A DNA stretch of 45,814 nt. Origin: an uncultured Anaerolineales bacterium. GTDB lineage: Bacteria > Chloroflexota > Anaerolineae > Anaerolineales > Villigracilaceae. The translations under genes were made by a program, and so were the position numbers. Positions within the stretch are counted from its first letter, which is position 1. Every line of letters begins with the position of its first letter. Shown piece after piece: positions 17,631-26,351 of this stretch. The notes under the pieces are model-generated. The model worked only from the letters and a program-made list of their open reading frames with translations. It was not told the origin of the DNA and searched no databases. Location: NCBI GenBank assembly GCA_949319575.1, contig CASGHD010000190.1, forward strand, positions 1 to 45,814, written 5' to 3'.

Positions 17631-19211
17631 ATGGCAGACTTGGTCGGGACACAGATAGATCGGTATCGTATTACGGAGCGTATTGACGAGGGCGGCATGG
17701 CGATCGTATACAAAGCCGTCACTACGCGGCTCGAATCTGAAGTGGCGATCAAAGTGATCCGTATCGAGCGGTTCGCGCCTGAGATCGTTCATAAGACATT
17801 GAAGCGATTCGAACGCGAGGCAAAGTCACTGGCGCAACTCACCCATCCTAACATCGTCGGTGTAATTGAATATGGCGAGTATGAGGGGAAACCTTATCTG
17901 GTGATGCAATATCTGCGCGGGGGATCGCTAAAAAAATTTCTGGGCAAGAAAATGCCCTGGCAGAATGCGGCGCGACTGCTCCTCCCTATCGCTCACGCGC
18001 TCGAATTTGCCCATAAGCACAACATTATCCATCGTGATGTAAAACCCTCGAATATCCTGTTGACCGAATCCGGCGAGCCCATGCTGGCTGATTTCGGTAT
18101 TGCCAAGATCATCGAGGAAGATGTCACGATGGATCTTACAGGCACCCGCGCGACAATCGGCACGCCGGAATATATGTCACCTGAACAAGGGCTGGGCAAA
18201 GAGATCGATCTGCGCTCAGACATTTACTCCCTCGGCGTGGTATTTTATGAACTCATCACCGGGCAAAAGCCGTTTTTGGGCGATACGCCGATGGAAACGA
18301 TATTCAAGCATGTGAACGAGCCTTTGCCCAAACCAACAACCTTTGTCCCCATCCTGCCTGCTTCGGTAGAGGCGGTGTTAGTCAAGGCGTTGTCAAAGAA
18401 AGCTGGCGAACGGTATTCCAGCGCTGGGGGTTTTGCGCGCGCATTGGAAGAACTAACCTGGGGATCGACCGGTCCCCAACCCATCCCTTCCGTTGCTCCG
18501 AATGAAACGAAAGCGCCAAGATATCCCACAGGGACGATGGATACCGTTGACCAGGATCGCACGGCAACAGATGATGCGCGTCCTTTCACACGTGGCACAA
18601 AAACTCAAGACAAAGTTGTGAAATCTCCCCAAAAGTCTTTCTGGTTGCAAGGGCTTGTTGGGGTGTTGATCATATTAGGCATTGTCTGCGTCGGCGTATT
18701 TTTTGCGTATGCATATACAAATGGAAATGACAACCAGAATCAGCCCGTTTCGACCGCAACAAGAGTATCAAATCCCACTTCTCCTTCAATTCCAACGAAT
18801 CCCCCTACAGAACAAAAGATCACGGCATTGCAACCAACCCAGAGTTCGCAGAATCTCAGCCCAACCACGACCACGATTGACCTGGATTATTGTGACAAAT
18901 CAAACGAAGATATCTGCGTCTATTCTGTAGGGCTACTCAATCAACAACTTATGATTACATTACAGGTTAGTCAATCGGGCATATCGAACATGTACATTAC
19001 TATCAACAACGCCAAATATCTTTGCGAGCAAATCTCTGGATCGGCTAGCAAATACTATTGCACGGGTCCAAAGGTTAAATCGAATGCGTTAATTACCATG
19101 CAGGTTCGCCAACAGAATGATCAATTGATCGCCCAAGGAAATTTATTAATTCCACCTCTTGAGCCTCCTCCATCCACACAAAAACCTCCCCAGAACAATA
19201 ATTATCCGTAG
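17631..19211 (+). CDS. Membrane Ser/Thr protein kinase, PknB type (kinase 1)
   Basis: 526 residues. The kinase domain (12-275) has Lys41 (VAIKVIR), HRDVKPSN around 134-141 and DFGIAK at 154-159, with a Thr-rich activation loop (DLTGTRATIGTPEYMSPEQ). The first glycine of the P-loop is Asp (DEGGMA). A linker leads to one membrane helix (about 338-362). An extracellular tail of about 160 residues contains a Pro/Thr/Ser-rich stretch and four cysteines in a small beta-like domain. It is the first gene of a plus-strand group of kinase and secretion-cargo genes and probably senses an outside signal. Confidence 0.9.
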   Translation: MADLVGTQIDRYRITERIDEGGMAIVYKAVTTRLESEVAIKVIRIERFAPEIVHKTLKRFEREAKSLAQLTHPNIVGVIEYGEYEGKPYLVMQYLRGGSLKKFLGKKMPWQNAARLLLPIAHALEFAHKHNIIHRDVKPSNILLTESGEPMLADFGIAKIIEEDVTMDLTGTRATIGTPEYMSPEQGLGKEIDLRSDIYSLGVVFYELITGQKPFLGDTPMETIFKHVNEPLPKPTTFVPILPASVEAVLVKALSKKAGERYSSAGGFARALEELTWGSTGPQPIPSVAPNETKAPRYPTGTMDTVDQDRTATDDARPFTRGTKTQDKVVKSPQKSFWLQGLVGVLIILGIVCVGVFFAYAYTNGNDNQNQPVSTATRVSNPTSPSIPTNPPTEQKITALQPTQSSQNLSPTTTTIDLDYCDKSNEDICVYSVGLLNQQLMITLQVSQSGISNMYITINNAKYLCEQISGSASKYYCTGPKVKSNALITMQVRQQNDQLIAQGNLLIPPLEPPPSTQKPPQNNNYP

Positions 19212-19237
19212 GAATTCCTTGCCGTTTGTAATTCGCT

Positions 19238-21058
19238 ATGACACCTTTTGCCTTTGTGGACCTGGTTGGCGATGGATTCCAAGCGCTGTGGGAATATAAG
19301 ATTATTATTGGGCTATTTAGCATAGAAATACTTGGGCTAGGCGGATTAGGGTTCTTGCTGTGGCGAAAGAAAAATGATTATCCATATAAAGGCGATACTT
19401 TTGCCTGGGTAGTAAGCGCAGGGATTGGCGTCTTCGTAGTATCGAGTTACGCGATTGTCGCCGTAGGCAGAATATGGACGCAGGCTCTGCCAATGCTGTC
19501 CAGTTTGCTATTGACGATCTCACTTGTTGGATTTGCGGGTTTTTTCTTGTCGGGCGCAATGAACGGTCATTTCCCCACTCTTCGACCGCTGTCAATTAGT
19601 TCTCTACTTATCATACTTCTCATCGTCACAATCAGACTGGCTTTTTTGAAACAGCTTGAATTTCCTCTATATTACGATTCGGCAGAACATTACCAAACGA
19701 TATCTAGTCTCCAGAATCCAACTATTCCTCAACGCGGTTCTTGCGGATTTGAAACCCTAGACCCGAGTTGCTATTATCATCTTGGTTTTCACAGCCTTGT
19801 TGTTGTCATGAGTCAACAAGTCGGGGACGGATTCAGCATAGCACAACTCATGCTCGGTATAGGACATGTATTTTTGCTTTTATTCATTTTGAGTCTCTAT
19901 CTACTTGTCAAGAGACTTGGCAATAATCGTCTAAATTCTGGCATGATCACCGTGATTTTTGCAGGTCTGGGATGGACAATGCCCTCTTTTGCCGTGAATT
20001 GGGGAAAGTATCCCGCAATTGCCTCATTGGCTGTTTCGCCTCTTGTCGTCTACTGGATCGTTACATCCCTAACGCCTAAGGTTAAATTCGATGGTAGAAG
20101 AATCATAGCGTTATGTATTTTAACTCTTGGCATGGCGCTGTTGCATAGCCGAAGCATCATCTATTTGTTTTGCGCGTTATGCGCCTTTGCCGTAATCTAT
20201 TATCTTCGAAATAAAATCACCCAACAAGACTCTGCCTTCTTTCTTTATAATGAGTTCCTGATTATCTGGATCATTGCAATCCTTAATCCCGACTTTCAAG
20301 AAGCGATTTTGCCTTACTTTCGAGGGGCGGATTTGATCTTAACCTTGCTGGCTGTATTTTTAGGAACTCATGCTCTACTGACCCAGCACAAGCATTTGGT
20401 TTTAGCAGTTTTCGCATTTATTATATTTATCGCGATATTTTCGAGTATGCCTACGCCGAAATTTCTTGGCAGCCATACGGGAGGATATTTTTTGGATCGT
20501 CCATTTGTCCAACTATCCCTCTTTGCTCCTTTGGCGATAATAGTAGGAATTGGAGGGGCTGGCATCATAAACGATCTGCTTTTGCGTATTCAAGCCGAAG
20601 GAAAACGGCAATGGATTGCTCAATTGACTTTGATTACCCTCGCCATAACAACCGTATGTATTCGACCACCGGCTAGCTACCGACCCGACCCCTGTTGCAT
20701 TTATATGAGAGTAGACGATCAATTCGTTATTGGGTGGCTTGCTAATCACGCGCCCAAACAGGCTATCGTACTTATCGCGGCGGATACCAGTTCTCCCAAC
20801 GTCAAGACTCCCACCGATGCTGGAGTCTGGGTCACTCCATTAACAGGCATAAAAACGGAGAAATTTGATTTGGAATACGAATTTTCCGCCCCTGAGAATT
20901 TTGAGCAACTTTGTCGCGCGGACATTGCGTACATCTTTGCCAGCGCGGTAAACACGAGTTTCTCTATCGCCGAAATCGAAAAGCGGAAGGAATTTTATAT
21001 TCCCACTATAATTCTTCCAGACACGCGCCTGTATCAGGTAAATTGCAACCTTTCCTAA
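19238..21058 (+). CDS. Large polytopic membrane protein, GT-C-like
   Basis: 606 residues with about 12 hydrophobic segments and a soluble C-terminal domain of about 120 residues with cysteines. A loop after the fourth or fifth helix has YYDSAEHYQTI, similar to acidic motifs in GT-C glycosyltransferases. No ribosome binding site is obvious before the ATG. It sits 26 bp after kinase 1 and 15 bp before kinase 2, so it is probably co-transcribed. Its role in the secretion/kinase locus is unknown; it shows no EccB, EccD or EccE similarity that I can see. Confidence 0.6.
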   Translation: MTPFAFVDLVGDGFQALWEYKIIIGLFSIEILGLGGLGFLLWRKKNDYPYKGDTFAWVVSAGIGVFVVSSYAIVAVGRIWTQALPMLSSLLLTISLVGFAGFFLSGAMNGHFPTLRPLSISSLLIILLIVTIRLAFLKQLEFPLYYDSAEHYQTISSLQNPTIPQRGSCGFETLDPSCYYHLGFHSLVVVMSQQVGDGFSIAQLMLGIGHVFLLLFILSLYLLVKRLGNNRLNSGMITVIFAGLGWTMPSFAVNWGKYPAIASLAVSPLVVYWIVTSLTPKVKFDGRRIIALCILTLGMALLHSRSIIYLFCALCAFAVIYYLRNKITQQDSAFFLYNEFLIIWIIAILNPDFQEAILPYFRGADLILTLLAVFLGTHALLTQHKHLVLAVFAFIIFIAIFSSMPTPKFLGSHTGGYFLDRPFVQLSLFAPLAIIVGIGGAGIINDLLLRIQAEGKRQWIAQLTLITLAITTVCIRPPASYRPDPCCIYMRVDDQFVIGWLANHAPKQAIVLIAADTSSPNVKTPTDAGVWVTPLTGIKTEKFDLEYEFSAPENFEQLCRADIAYIFASAVNTSFSIAEIEKRKEFYIPTIILPDTRLYQVNCNLS

Positions 21059-21073
21059 TTTTTGCGAGGCATT

Positions 21074-22306
21074 ATGGAAAATCTTCTTGGTCAATCTCTC
21101 GGACGCTACCACATCCTCGAGCAACTCGGCGAGGGCGGGATGGCAATTGTGTACAAAGCCCACGACACACGCTTGGAACGTGACGTAGCCGTCAAAGTCA
21201 TCCGCACCGAAAAGTTGACTATCGAAACGATGGGCAGGACTCTCAAACGCTTCGAGCGGGAAGCCAAGTCGCTGGCAAGGTTGACTCATCCCAACATCGT
21301 CCCCATCACGGACTATGGCGAGCACGACGAGAAACCCTACCTCGTCATGCCCTTTCTGCCCGGCGGGACGCTGAAACAACAGTTGGGCAAGCCGATTCCA
21401 TGGGAGGAATCGATCCGCTTGTTGCTTCCCATCGCGCGCGCCTTGCATTATGCCCACGGGCAGGGAATCATTCACCGCGACGTCAAACCGTCCAATATTC
21501 TCATCACTCAATCCAGCGAACCGATGCTGACCGACTTCGGCGTTGCCAAGATTCTGCTCGACAACGAAGAGACCGCCGACCTGACCAGCACAGGCATGGG
21601 CGTGGGGACTCCTGAATACATGTCGCCTGAACAATTTCAAGGCAAAGGGGTAGATGCGCGCACGGATGTTTACTCGCTGGGCGTGGTGCTGTATGAAATG
21701 GTCACAGGGAGAAAACCGTATCAAGCCGATACGCCTGCGGCTGTGTTGATTAAGCAAGCCACGGAGCCGCTGCCGAGGCCTAAAAGATTCATCCGCGAAT
21801 TACCAGACACTATGGAAAAGATCTTAATTAAGGCATTAGCAAAAAACAAAGAAGATCGTTTCAGCGCTATGGCTGATCTGGCATCGGCTTTCGGTAAGGC
21901 AGATCATCTTGATATGATTGTGTTAGAAAAAAAACCTGTTTCACATGATATAAAGCTGGATGAAAATAAAACCATCTTACAAATCACATCAACTACCGAT
22001 GATTTTCGCGCAGTAACGCCTGCGGAAACACGCCCAAAAGATAAGAAGAAATCGGAGAAGCCAAAAAAGAAGACTTCATCGCGTTTTGTATATATTGTTG
22101 TTGACGATGGTGTCCCGCTATACCAAACTCTTCCTTCTTCCAATAACTGGAAAATCTGGTTGGAAAAGGGCGGCAAGGTTTCGATTGTCGAAACAACTGA
22201 TTACGATAGAATAGGCAAATACGGACATTATATTTTTGTGTTCGACATGAAAGGCAATGAAGGATATGTGCCGGCAACAGCAATCAGTGTGAGAGAGCCT
22301 CTTTAA
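21074..22306 (+). CDS. Soluble Ser/Thr protein kinase with C-terminal SH3-like domain (kinase 2)
   Basis: 410 residues. The kinase domain has an intact GEGGMAIVYKA P-loop, Lys41, HRDVKPSN and DFGVAKI. A charged Lys-rich linker (about 310-332) then leads to a C-terminal beta-rich domain (about 335-405, YIVVDDGVPLYQTL to EGYVPATAI) that looks like a bacterial SH3 domain. No membrane helix is present, unlike the other kinases here. I placed the start at the ATG at 21074, preceded by GCGAGG, rather than a TTG four codons earlier. It lies 20 bp upstream of the WXG-C39 gene. Confidence 0.85.
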   Translation: MENLLGQSLGRYHILEQLGEGGMAIVYKAHDTRLERDVAVKVIRTEKLTIETMGRTLKRFEREAKSLARLTHPNIVPITDYGEHDEKPYLVMPFLPGGTLKQQLGKPIPWEESIRLLLPIARALHYAHGQGIIHRDVKPSNILITQSSEPMLTDFGVAKILLDNEETADLTSTGMGVGTPEYMSPEQFQGKGVDARTDVYSLGVVLYEMVTGRKPYQADTPAAVLIKQATEPLPRPKRFIRELPDTMEKILIKALAKNKEDRFSAMADLASAFGKADHLDMIVLEKKPVSHDIKLDENKTILQITSTTDDFRAVTPAETRPKDKKKSEKPKKKTSSRFVYIVVDDGVPLYQTLPSSNNWKIWLEKGGKVSIVETTDYDRIGKYGHYIFVFDMKGNEGYVPATAISVREPL

Positions 22307-22326
22307 TTTCCGCCTGCGTTCATGCC

Positions 22327-23460
22327 ATGACCACCCTCCATCTCCTCCCTTCCAGCGGTCACCAAACTGCCGCAACCTTCAAACAAAATTCCCTTGCCAT
22401 GCAAGATGAGGCGCAATCGCTTCGCCGCGCCATTCAATCCCTGTCAATGAGTTGGCAGGGCGGCGGGCAGGAACAGTTCAGCGCGCAAGCAAATGCGCTC
22501 TTGCGAAAACTTGAGGCGCAGGCTGACGCGCTCCAAATTCTGGCGAGCCGCCTTGAACGCGAGGTCACTGAATGGGAGCAGACCGACCAGCGCGGCGCGG
22601 CGGCGTTTCGCGGCGTTGGCGGAGACGCCTCGTTATTTATGGCTAATGTTCCACTCACAGGCGGACAAGCAGACAACGCCTTTTTTAGCCGGGCTACCAT
22701 CCTGCCTGTGTTCACCGCGCTCACGGTTATACCATTCATTAGCGGGCTTCCCGCCTGGTTGAACTCCTTTCTCGAACGTTTCTTTCCCCCGCCAACGATC
22801 GCTTCGCCTTTCTCGAAAGAGGTCGAGGCGCCAATTGCGGAAGAGCCAGCCAAGACAACTCGATTGGGAGAACTGCTCAAAGAGACTGCGCCCGGCTCCC
22901 CGTCCGCGCAAGAAGCGGATTCTCCGTCGCCAGCGGATGGTTACGATATTTATTACGATATTCCGCCTCAGTCGCAGGGAAGACTGTACGGCAGCGCCGC
23001 CTGTCTGCCCACCTCCATAAGCATGGCGCTCGATTACTTTCACACTCAAGACTCCGCCAACCGCGCCGCCTCGCCCACTGACCTGATTGGTATGTTGGAT
23101 CAGGGCGACGGCACGGAAGGCAGAGGCATTTCTCTGGACAAGATGAACGACGACCTCGCCGAACTTGGCTATCAAAGCGATGTCAGTTCGAGCGATATGG
23201 ACGGTTTGACTGCCGCGCTCAAAGACGGTCCCGTGATCGTCAACTCGAAAGTGGGGCTGGTCAGCGCGCCCGCGCGCGACATTACGCCAAGCGGTTCTAC
23301 CAACCATGCCATCCTCGTCAAAGCCATCAGCGCCGACTCGGTTTTGGTCAACGACCCATGGAGCGGCGCAGAAAAAGTGTTTTCTCGCGATACGTTCGAG
23401 AAGATTTGGAAAGGCGGCGGAAACTATATGACCATCGTCCGACCAGAGACGATACAATGA
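22327..23460 (+). CDS. WXG-domain protein with C-terminal C39-like cysteine peptidase
   Basis: 377 residues. Residues 1-95 are a WXG100-type helical hairpin with W43-Q-G and W83-x3-D87. Two hydrophobic segments (about 122-148) and a Pro/Glu-rich linker follow. A C39_2-like papain-fold peptidase (about 205-372) has Cys226 in AACLPTSISMALDYF, His327 in TNHAILV and Asp343 in VLVNDPWSG. The layout is a type VII cargo: WXG secretion module plus enzymatic tail. It may cleave a peptide or another secreted protein; the target is unknown. The stop overlaps the next gene as ATGA. Confidence 0.8.
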   Translation: MTTLHLLPSSGHQTAATFKQNSLAMQDEAQSLRRAIQSLSMSWQGGGQEQFSAQANALLRKLEAQADALQILASRLEREVTEWEQTDQRGAAAFRGVGGDASLFMANVPLTGGQADNAFFSRATILPVFTALTVIPFISGLPAWLNSFLERFFPPPTIASPFSKEVEAPIAEEPAKTTRLGELLKETAPGSPSAQEADSPSPADGYDIYYDIPPQSQGRLYGSAACLPTSISMALDYFHTQDSANRAASPTDLIGMLDQGDGTEGRGISLDKMNDDLAELGYQSDVSSSDMDGLTAALKDGPVIVNSKVGLVSAPARDITPSGSTNHAILVKAISADSVLVNDPWSGAEKVFSRDTFEKIWKGGGNYMTIVRPETIQ

Positions 23461-24230
23461 AACAGGAAACGGGTACTTTTCAGTTTGACCTCTCCCGCGC
23501 CGAATTATTCTGGCTGGCTGGCGCGTTTGGGATTTCATCCCTGCCCCTCCCCGATGCAACACTTGAAAGACTGACCCCTGACCAGCTCGAACAGCGACAA
23601 AAAGCCGGTCACGCCTCGCTCCTGACCCGCGGCCTGATTCGCCCCTCCCCGGGCTTTGGCTGGCAGGTTGAGCGACTCCCCGCCGCGCTAGTCCAGTGGA
23701 TTTCCTCTGCCCAGTCCTTGCTCAAGCTAGAACGTCTCTCCAAAGACGGCTCCGCGCGCGCCCTTCATTTCTTCACTTCCGACGCTCAGGGTCTCTCACT
23801 TGAAATGGACGGCGAGACTGCCTGCTTCATTATTTACCAAACGCGACGTCTTCTACAAGATGCAATCATGCGTGGGCTGTCAATTCCTTCCAAAACAAAG
23901 AAAACTGCGAGCGTTCACAAGCTTCCCCAGCCTCTCGTCTTCTTTCCCACCGCATGGAAGGATGCCTCCCTCGCGGCGCGTATCCTGAAAGAACATGGTA
24001 TAGACTCGAAGTCTGCCAAATCCGCGCTTGATTGGGCGGTCTCTATTGAATGGATCGCCGCATTGAGCAAGGTCAGAATCGAAGGGACAGGAAACGCCAT
24101 CGCGGAGCAATTCGCGCTGTGTGGGGATGGCAAATCCACATGGGGCGGAAAAGATGATAGAAAATATGCGTCATTCGCGCATATCGTCTCAAAGACGATC
24201 AATGCTAAAATAGGCGAATTGCTGGAATAA
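23457..24230 (+). CDS. EspG-like protein A, putative cargo chaperone
   Basis: 257 residues, no membrane helix or signal peptide. It overlaps the WXG-C39 stop by 4 bp, so the two are translated together. It resembles the minus-strand protein at 26964-27782: both have F-x-L-S/Y-x-x-x-L-x-x-L-A followed by a block L-x(6)-A-x-x-S-x-L-x-R-G-L, then a beta-rich middle and a conserved helical C-terminal part. Size and order of helices and strands recall the actinobacterial EspG family, which binds secreted WXG/PE-PPE cargo. The EspG label is inference from pattern and context. Confidence 0.5.
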   Translation: MKQETGTFQFDLSRAELFWLAGAFGISSLPLPDATLERLTPDQLEQRQKAGHASLLTRGLIRPSPGFGWQVERLPAALVQWISSAQSLLKLERLSKDGSARALHFFTSDAQGLSLEMDGETACFIIYQTRRLLQDAIMRGLSIPSKTKKTASVHKLPQPLVFFPTAWKDASLAARILKEHGIDSKSAKSALDWAVSIEWIAALSKVRIEGTGNAIAEQFALCGDGKSTWGGKDDRKYASFAHIVSKTINAKIGELLE

Positions 24231-24244
24231 CATGGGAGACCTAA

Positions 24245-25432
24245 ATGGCTGATCTAATTGGGAAATCTTTGGGACGTTATCACATCCTCGAACAACTTGG
24301 CGAGGGCGGCATGGCGACGGTGTACAAAGCCTACGACACGCGGCTTGAAACAGATGTGGCTGTCAAGGTCATCCGCACCGAGAATCTGGCGCCAAGCGCG
24401 CTTGAGCGGTCGCTCAAACGATTCGAGAGGGAGGCGAAAGCGCTGGCGCGGCTGACGCACCCCAACATCGTCAAAGTGACAGATTTTGGCGAGGATGAAG
24501 ACAAGCCTTACCTCGTGATGGAATATCTGCCAGGCGGGACTCTCAAACAGAAATTGGGCAAACCCATACCGTGGAACGAATCTATTTCTATTTTGCTGCC
24601 TATCGCGCGCGCATTAGATTTTGCCCACCGCCAGAATATGATCCACCGCGACGTGAAACCCTCCAACATTCTCATCACCGCGGATGGAGAGCCGATGCTA
24701 ACAGACTTCGGCATTGCCAAGATTCTCGATCTGGAGGAAACCGCCGATCTAACAGGAACAGGCATGGGAATAGGCACGCCCGAATACATGGCTCCCGAAC
24801 AGTGGACCGGAAAGACCTCCGCTTTCTCCGACCAATATGCGTTAGGCGTGGTGTTCTATGAAATGCTGACTGGGCGCAAGCCGTATTCCGCCGACACCCC
24901 TGCCGCGATATTGCTCAAGCAAGCCACCGAGCCGTTGCCGAGACCAAGTCAGTTTACCCGCGATTTGCCAGAGAAAGTGGAAAAACTACTGCTCAAAGCG
25001 TTGACACGCAACCCTGAAGACCGTTATGCCAGCATGGCAGAGTTTGCAAAAGCGTTGGAGAGCGCGGCAAGCGGACAACAACCACCAGCCAGCGAACAGA
25101 CGCCGAAACGTAAAACTACCTCGCCTCGCCCGAAGATGGAGGAGAAGAGCCGCGCTGAACCTATCGAAACGGAGAAAGCGCATGATACGCAAGCGACTGT
25201 TGATCAGCAGTGGGAAGACTCTGCACCGAAGAAAGAGACATCAGAGCCTCAATTACCCAGAACAGATGGGCGGATTGTATTATTCGTTTTAGGTTTGATC
25301 ATTGTTTGCTTGATAATCTCCCTGACCTTCTCGATAGACAACTGGGGAACCCGAATCCCGACTTTTGCGCCGATTGTAATTATTGGTGTCATAATTATTT
25401 TGGCAATAATAATTATTCTAACTGATAAGTGA
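24245..25432 (+). CDS. Ser/Thr protein kinase with two C-terminal membrane helices (kinase 3)
   Basis: 395 residues. Intact GEGGMATVYKA P-loop, Lys41, HRDVKPSN, DFGIAKI and activation loop DLTGTGMGIGTPEYMAPEQ. A Gln/Pro/Lys-rich linker leads to two membrane helices (about 340-363 and 370-392), and the protein ends just after the second. It is nearly identical over kinase domain and linker to kinase 4 at 33582-34709, so the two are recent duplicates. Its stop overlaps the next gene (GTGA). Confidence 0.9.
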   Translation: MADLIGKSLGRYHILEQLGEGGMATVYKAYDTRLETDVAVKVIRTENLAPSALERSLKRFEREAKALARLTHPNIVKVTDFGEDEDKPYLVMEYLPGGTLKQKLGKPIPWNESISILLPIARALDFAHRQNMIHRDVKPSNILITADGEPMLTDFGIAKILDLEETADLTGTGMGIGTPEYMAPEQWTGKTSAFSDQYALGVVFYEMLTGRKPYSADTPAAILLKQATEPLPRPSQFTRDLPEKVEKLLLKALTRNPEDRYASMAEFAKALESAASGQQPPASEQTPKRKTTSPRPKMEEKSRAEPIETEKAHDTQATVDQQWEDSAPKKETSEPQLPRTDGRIVLFVLGLIIVCLIISLTFSIDNWGTRIPTFAPIVIIGVIIILAIIIILTDK

Positions 25433-26211
25433 TTAGTAATTCGAACAATAGCGTGGTTTCTATGACCTTCACTGCCGCTCCTTACTCTGAGGAAATCACA
25501 GATGCAGAAGGCGTTTCGATGCGCCTGGTGTCAGCGGGCGTGTTTACAATGGGCAGCGACGAAGGAAGTGACTATGAACAGCCCGTTCACCAAGTCTATC
25601 TGGATGCCTTCTACATGGACATCTACGAAGTGACCAACGCCGCCTACAAAGCCTGTGTAGAAGAGGGCGTTTGTACTCCACCGCACAATACCAGTTCCTC
25701 CATGCGCGATTCGTACTATGGTAATTCGGAATTTGACAATTACCCTGTTATTTATGTGGGCTGGAACCAAGCCAACGCGTATTGCGAATGGCGCGGAGCG
25801 AGTTTACCTACCGAAGCCCAATGGGAAAAAGCCGCACGGGGTACAGATGACCGCACCTATCCATGGGGCGAAGGGATCAGTTGTAATCAAGCCAATTACT
25901 ATCATGGGAGGGAACATTGCGTCGACGACACGACTGAAGTTGGCAGTTATGAAAGCGGAAAGAGCCCCTATGGCATCTATGACTTGGCAGGCAATGTTTG
26001 GGAATGGGTCGCGGATTGGTACTCAGAAACGTATTACCAGAATTCGCCTTCTGAAAACCCTTCGGGACCAAGTTCAGGTCAATATCGCGTGCTGCGGGGC
26101 GGCTCGTGGAACTACAATGATTACGTCGCCCGTTCTGCGTATCGGAACTTCTATTCGCCTGATGACTTCATCTACGACGTTGGTTTCCGCTGTGCCCGCT
26201 CTATTCCTTGA
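25429..26211 (+). CDS. FGE/SUMF1-domain protein (formylglycine-generating enzyme-like)
   Basis: 260 residues. The SUMF1 fold runs from LVSAGVFTMGSDEG (about 34-47) through WNQANAYCEWRGASLPTEAQWEKA to GGSWNYND and the final GFRCARS. In many Chloroflexota and cyanobacterial kinases this domain is fused after the membrane anchor; here it is a separate frame starting with GTG that overlaps the kinase stop, one frame away. A later ATG at 25462 is possible. The catalytic cysteine expected in the RSAYRN region is absent, so it is more likely a sensor or binding domain than an active FGE. Confidence 0.75.
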   Translation: MISNSNNSVVSMTFTAAPYSEEITDAEGVSMRLVSAGVFTMGSDEGSDYEQPVHQVYLDAFYMDIYEVTNAAYKACVEEGVCTPPHNTSSSMRDSYYGNSEFDNYPVIYVGWNQANAYCEWRGASLPTEAQWEKAARGTDDRTYPWGEGISCNQANYYHGREHCVDDTTEVGSYESGKSPYGIYDLAGNVWEWVADWYSETYYQNSPSENPSGPSSGQYRVLRGGSWNYNDYVARSAYRNFYSPDDFIYDVGFRCARSIP

Positions 26212-26255
26212 TTCTGTATTCTGCTCTCTGAATTTCGGGTTTTCTGAATCCCCTC

Positions 26256-26275
26256 CCGCCGAAGGCGGCGATTTT
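26256..26275. terminator. Weak hairpin between convergent operons
   Basis: CCGCC-GAA-GGCGG at 26256-26268 is followed by CGATTTT and then A-rich sequence. It sits between the FGE-like gene and the end of the secretion operon. The short stem makes this a weak terminator call. Confidence 0.35.
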
Positions 26276-26351
26276 AAAAAATTCCCCACGACCCAATTTA
26301 TCATTCAACCAATTTATGGCGGCCATAAGGATATGGCTCGAGGCAAGTTCG

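Noticed and set aside
22633-23562. Long minus-strand frame opposite the WXG-C39 gene
   Set aside because: An antisense shadow with His/Arg-rich composition and no domain pattern, while the plus strand has a clear peptidase.
25429-26211. Active formylglycine-generating enzyme
   Set aside because: The fold is there, but the expected catalytic cysteine near RSAYRN is Ser, and no sulfatase gene is nearby; a binding or sensor role is more likely.
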